Source of the DNA: Singulisphaera sp. GP187
Lineage (GTDB): Bacteria > Planctomycetota > GCA-002687715
Direction: 5' to 3'
Length of the DNA stretch: 64,000 bases
Assembly: GCA_945907755.1 (NCBI GenBank)
Contig: CAMDTN010000001.1
Coordinates: forward strand, 62,001 to 126,000
Under the pieces are notes generated by a model that was not told the DNA's origin, made no database searches, and saw only the letters and a program-made list of their open reading frames with translations. A program made the position numbers and the translations under genes. This document shows, one piece after another, positions 59,942-64,000 of this stretch. Positions within the stretch are counted from its first letter, which is position 1. Each line of letters starts with the position of its first letter.

Positions 59942-61018
59942 ATGAGTAGTTCTCGTATCGCTGACAAGCATTCTGCTGAAATCACCAACGCGGTGCGAGT
60001 GGCAGAGGATGTGCTTGCCGGGCGCACGCATTGGCAGGGGCGGCCGTTTCATGTGGAGATCTCCACAAACAACGCCTGCAATCTGGCTTGCGTGATGTGT
60101 GAGCGCCCCGATCTCAGCTTCATCGACGGTGACAAACTGGCGCAAGTCGCCGACGAAGTGTTCCCCGCGGCTTCAGTGGTGACGCCTTCCGCCACCAGCG
60201 AGCCCGCCATGGGCGACTTCGACGCCATGCTGGATCTATGCGGCCGGCACGATTTGAAGTTGGACTTGATCACCAACGCCAACCTCCTGACCGACCGCCA
60301 CATCGAGCGCTTGCGCGGTCGCATCCACAAAGTGGATGTGTCTATCGATTCGCACTTGCCCGGCGTGTATGAAGAGATCCGCGTTGGCGGCACCCACGCG
60401 CGCATGTTGGCTGGCCTGCGTCGCTTGGTGGCGTTGCAACGCGAAGAGGGCTTTCGCCTGACCCTCGTGTGCGTGCTAATGCGCCAGAACATCACCACTC
60501 TCGATGGGCTGATTCTTTTCGCGCACCAAGAGGGCGTGCGCCATGTGCGCATTCAAAAACTCCTGCCGTTCTTTACCGAACCGCATCGCTTCCATGTCGA
60601 CGAGTGCTGCACGCCGCAGGAGATTCGCTTGCACCTGGACCGTGCCCTCGCAACGGCGAGGCGCGTAGGTGTTGGGTTGCATTTGGCCTTGGACGAAGAG
60701 CAAGAAGTGGCTGCGCCCGCGCGAGCAGAGAATGTGACCACTCCCGCAGTGATTCTTGCCATTCACGACGCCCTGTTCACGGCGGTTCCAGGCTTGTGTC
60801 GTCAACTGGCGTCGTATGTCCGCATCTTGCCCAACGGCAACGTGTACCCGTGCTGCCGCGGCTGGGACGACCATCTGCTGATGGGCAACATTTTTCAGTC
60901 CAGCTTTGAAGATATTTGGAACGGTGCGAGCTATCGCCAACTCCGCAGCGAATTCCTGAGTGGAAACTTGCGCGAAGGTTGCAAGCGCTGTTCTTTGTCT
61001 GGATTGGGCTCGCTCTAA
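59942..61018 (+). CDS. Radical SAM protein with SPASM domain
   Basis: 358 residues. The radical-SAM cluster motif is C46-N-L-A-C50-V-M-C53, followed by barrel segments (DLITNANLLTDRHIERL; KVDVSIDSHLPGVYEEIR). The C-terminal SPASM region has YPCCRGWDDHLLMGNIFQ, FEDIWNGASYRQLRSEFL and CKRC, which would bind auxiliary Fe-S clusters. SPASM proteins modify peptides or sugars, or mature enzymes; the substrate is not known here. The nearest upstream partner is the 86-residue protein. Confidence 0.9.
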   Translation: MSSSRIADKHSAEITNAVRVAEDVLAGRTHWQGRPFHVEISTNNACNLACVMCERPDLSFIDGDKLAQVADEVFPAASVVTPSATSEPAMGDFDAMLDLCGRHDLKLDLITNANLLTDRHIERLRGRIHKVDVSIDSHLPGVYEEIRVGGTHARMLAGLRRLVALQREEGFRLTLVCVLMRQNITTLDGLILFAHQEGVRHVRIQKLLPFFTEPHRFHVDECCTPQEIRLHLDRALATARRVGVGLHLALDEEQEVAAPARAENVTTPAVILAIHDALFTAVPGLCRQLASYVRILPNGNVYPCCRGWDDHLLMGNIFQSSFEDIWNGASYRQLRSEFLSGNLREGCKRCSLSGLGSL

Positions 61019-61232
61019 GCTAGGCGCCGGCAGAAATGCGGCAAATGTTGCGCGCTGCCGCAAACGCCGCGCGCGGGTGCAAGCCGTTGCAGCGCCAGTG
61101 TGTTCAGCGCGTGCAGACCAAACTCAAATGTTGCAGCCGCACCGGCTTCCTCGCCTGTGTAATGTAAAGTGCTTGACAGTGGCATGCCGCGAGAGCAGAG
61201 TGCCGCGTACGAGACTTGCGCGGAGGCGAACG

Positions 61233-61808
61233 ATGTTGCCGGGACAATTAGAAAGCGATGCATGCACTGGGTTGTTGCAAGAGTGGCGCGGCGTGATGCT
61301 GCGCGTGTTGCAGCGGCGCCGGATTCCCTGCGAACTCGCGGAAGACTTGGTGCAAGAAGCGTTGATCGTGGCGTGGCGTGAGCGGCGCAAGTTGCGTGAT
61401 ATCAGCCGCGCAAGCGCTTGGGTGCGCAGCATCGTGATGAACAGGATGCGCACGCACTATGCGCGGCAACAGCAACCACCGCAATCATTAGACATCGAGC
61501 CGATGGCGGTGCACGAAACGCCTTGTGATGTCGCCATGCGCAACGAAACCAGCGTACGGGCACAGCGCTTCCTCGCAACGCTGGCGCCGCAGCATGCTCA
61601 GTTGCTCTGGCTGCGGCATGGCGAGGGCATGAGCCCGCAAGAGATTGCGCAGCATCTAGGCGTCGATCGCATTGCGCTGCGGCACAGGCTGCACAAGTCG
61701 CGCATGGCGCTGCAGAAGAGCCTGCGCACCGCGGCAGTGCGCAAAGTGCTGGCCTCGTGGGGCATCGAAAACCAAACAATGGAAGACCCGGTGAGGAGTT
61801 GTTCGTGA
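61233..61808 (+). CDS. ECF-type RNA polymerase sigma factor
   Basis: 191-residue sigma-70 family protein. Region 2 is ELAEDLVQEALIVAWRERRKL and region 4 is LLWLRHGEGMSPQEIAQHLG with the helix-turn-helix VDRIALRHRLHKSRMAL. The start at 61233 has GGAGG 6 nt upstream; the long open frame to 60960 overlaps the radical SAM gene and is not supported. A TTGACA at 61173-61178 is the only promoter-like element; its -10 counterpart is poor. The stop overlaps the next start as GTGA. No anti-sigma gene of the ZAS type is seen; the downstream exported proteins may take that role. Confidence 0.9.
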   Translation: MLPGQLESDACTGLLQEWRGVMLRVLQRRRIPCELAEDLVQEALIVAWRERRKLRDISRASAWVRSIVMNRMRTHYARQQQPPQSLDIEPMAVHETPCDVAMRNETSVRAQRFLATLAPQHAQLLWLRHGEGMSPQEIAQHLGVDRIALRHRLHKSRMALQKSLRTAAVRKVLASWGIENQTMEDPVRSCS

Positions 61809-62536
61809 AATCAAGAATCTTGTGGTGTCTTGTGGCGCTGTTGGCGACGGGTGTCGTGGCTCAAGACAGCCCCGACATGGAATTGCGTGCCGCGCGCAAG
61901 CAAGCTGCGGCGGCGATTGCGCAGAAGGGGCGCGAAGCCATCGGTGCGGCGCGCAAGGTGTACGAAGGTGTGGCCGAGCGCCATGCCGCATTGCCAGCAA
62001 TTGCAGGGAGGGCGCGTTTGGAAGCGGGGAGGCTGGCAGAGCGCATGCGCGAGATGCCGGCGGCGGAAGCCCACTTCACGGCGGCTGCGCAGTGTCCGGA
62101 GGTGAAGGTGGCGGCGGATGCGTTGGGTGAGTTGGCAGCGCTGTGCCAACGCGTCGAGCGTCGTGACGATGCGGAGAAATGGCTGAAGCAGTTGGTGGAG
62201 CGCTGTGGTGAAGAAGAAATGGATTGTGCCAACGCCATGCTGCGCTTGGGCGATATTGCGAGGCAGCGCAGTCGTCCTGACGATGCGGGCCAATGGTACC
62301 GGCGCGTTATGAACGAGCATGGTGGGCTGTGGCGCCCGTGCGTAGACGCGCTGGAGGAGATGGTGGAGATGCAACTCGACAGCGGCGACCGCGACAGTGC
62401 GCGCAAGCTCTACGATGGCCATGCGTTGTCACTACGCGCTCGCTTTTCGGGTTCCTCCGCAGAGAAGCGTTTGGATGTTGCCCTAGGCCGCTTGGCCGCG
62501 CGGGCCAAGTTCGACATCGGCGCAAAGGTCGGCTGA
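61805..62536 (+). CDS. Exported helical-repeat (TPR-like) protein
   Basis: 243 residues. The signal peptide ends in VVAQ-D. The rest is made of amphipathic helices of about 35-residue spacing with alanines and a GDIARQRSRPDDAGQWYRRV unit typical of tetratricopeptide repeats; also RVERRDDAEKWLKQLV and MQLDSGDRDSARKLY. It probably binds proteins outside the cytoplasm. The GTG start overlaps the sigma factor stop; GGAG lies 8 nt before. The FecR-like gene follows 1 bp after its stop. Confidence 0.78.
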   Translation: MKSRILWCLVALLATGVVAQDSPDMELRAARKQAAAAIAQKGREAIGAARKVYEGVAERHAALPAIAGRARLEAGRLAERMREMPAAEAHFTAAAQCPEVKVAADALGELAALCQRVERRDDAEKWLKQLVERCGEEEMDCANAMLRLGDIARQRSRPDDAGQWYRRVMNEHGGLWRPCVDALEEMVEMQLDSGDRDSARKLYDGHALSLRARFSGSSAEKRLDVALGRLAARAKFDIGAKVG

Positions 62537-62537
62537 G

Positions 62538-63875
62538 ATGCTGCGGCGTGGCGCCTTGTGGCTATTGCTGCTGCTGGGTGCTGCGCCTGCGGCTTCCGAT
62601 CCAGCACTCTTCTGCTGGATTGATGCCGCGACCGAGTTGCCCGCTGCGTGCGGTGCGCCCGAGTGTCGCGTTCATTTGCGCGCGGCCTCGGCGTTAGTTG
62701 CATGCTTGCACGGAGGCGTGCGGTTGCGTTTGGCACCGGGCGCGGAGGTGTGTTGCGAGCGTTCCGGCGTTCACTTGCTGCGTGGCACCTTGCAGGTGGC
62801 TGCGCCGCGGCGTTTGCTGCTGCGTGCTGCGGCATCGGAGGCGTTTGCACTGCGCGGTTCTATGCGCTTGCGCGTGCGCGATGGCACCCTGCAAGTGCTG
62901 TTGTCCACAGGTCGCGCCGAAGTGGCGGGGTGTGTGCAGTTTGCAGGTACTGCTTTAGAAAGCACTGCGCAGTGGCCCATGCGCGTGGTGAACTGGCCGC
63001 GTGGCTTGTGCCAAGAAAGCACAGACATCTTCTCGTGGGCAGATCCTGTCGAAGCGGTGGCAGACCTTCGCGTCGATGAGTGTTGGGCCGCAGCGGAACG
63101 CTGGTTGATTGCGCAGATGTTGCAGCGTGGGCGGGCGTTGCCTCCGTTGCAGCGCACGGCAGTCTTGATGCTGGCGTTGGAACGAGGCAGCCCAGGCCTA
63201 CAGGTGGCCGCACTCCGACTGCTACAGCCCTGCGAAGTTGCGTGGCTATCAGAAGTGCTGTTGCCGCTGCAAGTGTCGGCACACGAGGCCGTGCAGCGTG
63301 CGGCGCTGGAGGTGTTGCGGTGTGGTGGCCCGTTTGCGGCATCGAACAACACACACCTTGTGCACGCAGACGCCTCGGCGGCGGCTGCGTGCACAAAGTG
63401 GTGGCAAAGCGCGGATGTTGCGCCGCTGACGGCCGAGCGTCGCGCCGTGTTGCACTTCGTTAACCAACCATGGCTGTATGAACACGCGGAACTGCGCGGC
63501 GCAGCGGAACATGCACTGGATTCTGAAACCGTTGCGTTCGATGTTCCACGGCGGCTGCACGCGCAGATACCTTGCGACCTGAGCACACGCGACCCTGTCT
63601 TGCGGCGCCTCGAAGCGCGGCGTCAAGGTTTGCTCCGCGCGGCACAAGCGCAAATGTTGTGTGCTGCGACGACGCCCCAATTGGGCGCGCTGCACACGCG
63701 CAGTGCGGCCATGGCCTTGTGTGCTGCCATGGGCCCCACCGTGCTGCGCGAATTGGTGCCCCTGTACGGCGTGCGCGTGCCTCCGACGCAGCGCAACCCG
63801 CCGCTCATCGAACTGTCGCTGGCCGAATTGCTGCACTTGTGGGTGGCACCCGGCTCTGATGTCTTCGCTCCGTAG
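62538..63875 (+). CDS. Exported protein with FecR-like domain
   Basis: 445 residues, with a signal peptide (LWLLLLLGAAPAAS). The N-terminal third resembles FecR domains: HGGVRLRLAPGAEVCCERSG, VHLLRGTLQVAAPRR and LRVRDGTLQVLLSTGRAEV, i.e. beta repeats with G-x-V/L-R-L spacing. The C-terminal two thirds are alanine/leucine-rich helices (perhaps HEAT-like) and not recognised. FecR proteins normally regulate an ECF sigma from the periplasm through a transmembrane segment; here there is no cytoplasmic part, so regulation would be indirect. Last gene of the sigma operon. Confidence 0.75.
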   Translation: MLRRGALWLLLLLGAAPAASDPALFCWIDAATELPAACGAPECRVHLRAASALVACLHGGVRLRLAPGAEVCCERSGVHLLRGTLQVAAPRRLLLRAAASEAFALRGSMRLRVRDGTLQVLLSTGRAEVAGCVQFAGTALESTAQWPMRVVNWPRGLCQESTDIFSWADPVEAVADLRVDECWAAAERWLIAQMLQRGRALPPLQRTAVLMLALERGSPGLQVAALRLLQPCEVAWLSEVLLPLQVSAHEAVQRAALEVLRCGGPFAASNNTHLVHADASAAAACTKWWQSADVAPLTAERRAVLHFVNQPWLYEHAELRGAAEHALDSETVAFDVPRRLHAQIPCDLSTRDPVLRRLEARRQGLLRAAQAQMLCAATTPQLGALHTRSAAMALCAAMGPTVLRELVPLYGVRVPPTQRNPPLIELSLAELLHLWVAPGSDVFAP

Positions 63876-63882
63876 CTGGCGC

Positions 63883-63900
63883 GCCGCCGCAGGCGGCTTT
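63883..63900 (+). terminator. Candidate rho-independent terminator
   Basis: GCCGCC/GGCGGC stem with a GCA loop, followed by TTT, 8 bp after the FecR-like stop. The T-run is only three bases, so efficiency is doubtful. Confidence 0.5.
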
Positions 63901-63970
63901 CCAGCCACGCGGCAGTCTGCTAAACCTGCGGACTGAAAGGTGGGGGCCAGCAGCGCCTCCATGGGGGCTC

Positions 63971-64000
63971 ATGCTTCACGGCAAGACCGGTCTGATTCTC
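63971..64000 (+). CDS. Start of a gene, probably enoyl-ACP reductase (FabI) type SDR (3' end outside window)
   Basis: Only ten codons are visible: MLHGKTGLIL. The N-terminus M-L-x-G-K-x-G-L-I-L fits FabI, which starts MLL(K/R)GKxGLI(L/F)GVAN. GGGGG lies about 4 nt upstream. The call rests on ten residues only. Confidence 0.35.
   Translation, partial: MLHGKTGLIL

Noticed and set aside
1-64000. CRISPR arrays, tRNA/rRNA genes, prophage or transposase genes
   Set aside because: None seen by eye: no regular short repeats with spacers, no recognisable tRNA arms in the gaps, no transposase or integrase motifs. A covariance-model scan was not possible here.

Overview
The window is high-GC bacterial DNA, densely coded on both strands, with short gaps and many ATGA or GTGA stop/start overlaps. 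The gene content suggests a heterotrophic, probably aerobic or facultative member of the Planctomycetota. The pointers are a GldF-GldG-like ABC module with a DUF4340 partner, a DUF1570-type metallopeptidase, a PDZ plus toroid protein, a haem-binding domain protein, many exported proteins of unknown family, and an ECF sigma factor coupled to a FecR-like protein. This placement is inferred from families only. At least five exported proteins share a signal peptide ending in (V/A)AQ-D, which looks like a house style of this lineage.

Layout. 1-4.7 kb (minus): pyruvate dehydrogenase E1 (5' part only) behind a type IA topoisomerase. 5.0-6.4 kb (plus): an outer-membrane porin. 6.6-11.5 kb (minus): an ABC export module (ATPase, fused GldF-GldG, DUF4340 protein). 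11.5-11.9 kb: non-coding with a small repeat. 11.9-24.5 kb: a cysteine-rich exported protein, arginase, a 1566-residue pyruvate:ferredoxin oxidoreductase, a transglutaminase-like exported protein, a haem-binding protein, a zinc metallopeptidase, a Tat-exported asparaginase-family enzyme, adenine phosphoribosyltransferase and an unknown membrane-anchored protein. 24.5-33.7 kb: ABC-F ATPase, NUDIX hydrolase, a PyrK-like flavoprotein, a lipoprotein, a PDZ/toroid protein, a multicopper oxidase and a two-gene ABC exporter.

33.7-38.7 kb is an accessory patch. A GNAT gene is followed by a 2.87 kb segment carrying a pentonate dehydratase and an SMP-30 lactonase of alphaproteobacterial character. The last 90 bp of GNAT homology are repeated directly on the far side, in a decayed copy. 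Beyond it, a secreted hydrolase lies between an intact zinc-ribbon gene and a 5'-truncated relative of that gene. Both parts look like the scars of insertion events.

40.6-48.4 kb (plus) is one tightly coupled acyl-CoA cluster: thiolase, lipoprotein, 3-hydroxyacyl-CoA dehydrogenase, acyl-CoA dehydrogenase, MeaB, the B12 subunit of methylmalonyl-CoA mutase, a second acyl-CoA dehydrogenase, UbiX and a methyltransferase. 48.4-53.5 kb (minus): a polytopic membrane protein, a thermonuclease-like protein, RNase Z and an alpha/beta-hydrolase-like protein lacking the nucleophile serine. 53.6-59.4 kb (plus): a second thiolase, two cyclophilins (one exported, one with a histone-H1-like tail), enoyl-CoA hydratase and an aconitase-family protein with its domains in swapped order. 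With the 40-48 kb cluster these genes cover fatty-acid or ketone-body and propionyl-CoA breakdown toward the citric acid cycle. 59.7-63.9 kb (plus): a small protein, a radical SAM/SPASM protein, and an ECF sigma factor operon with an exported helical-repeat protein and a FecR-like protein. The window ends inside the first codons of a gene that resembles fabI.

No rRNA, tRNA, CRISPR array, insertion sequence, integrase or phage gene was recognised.
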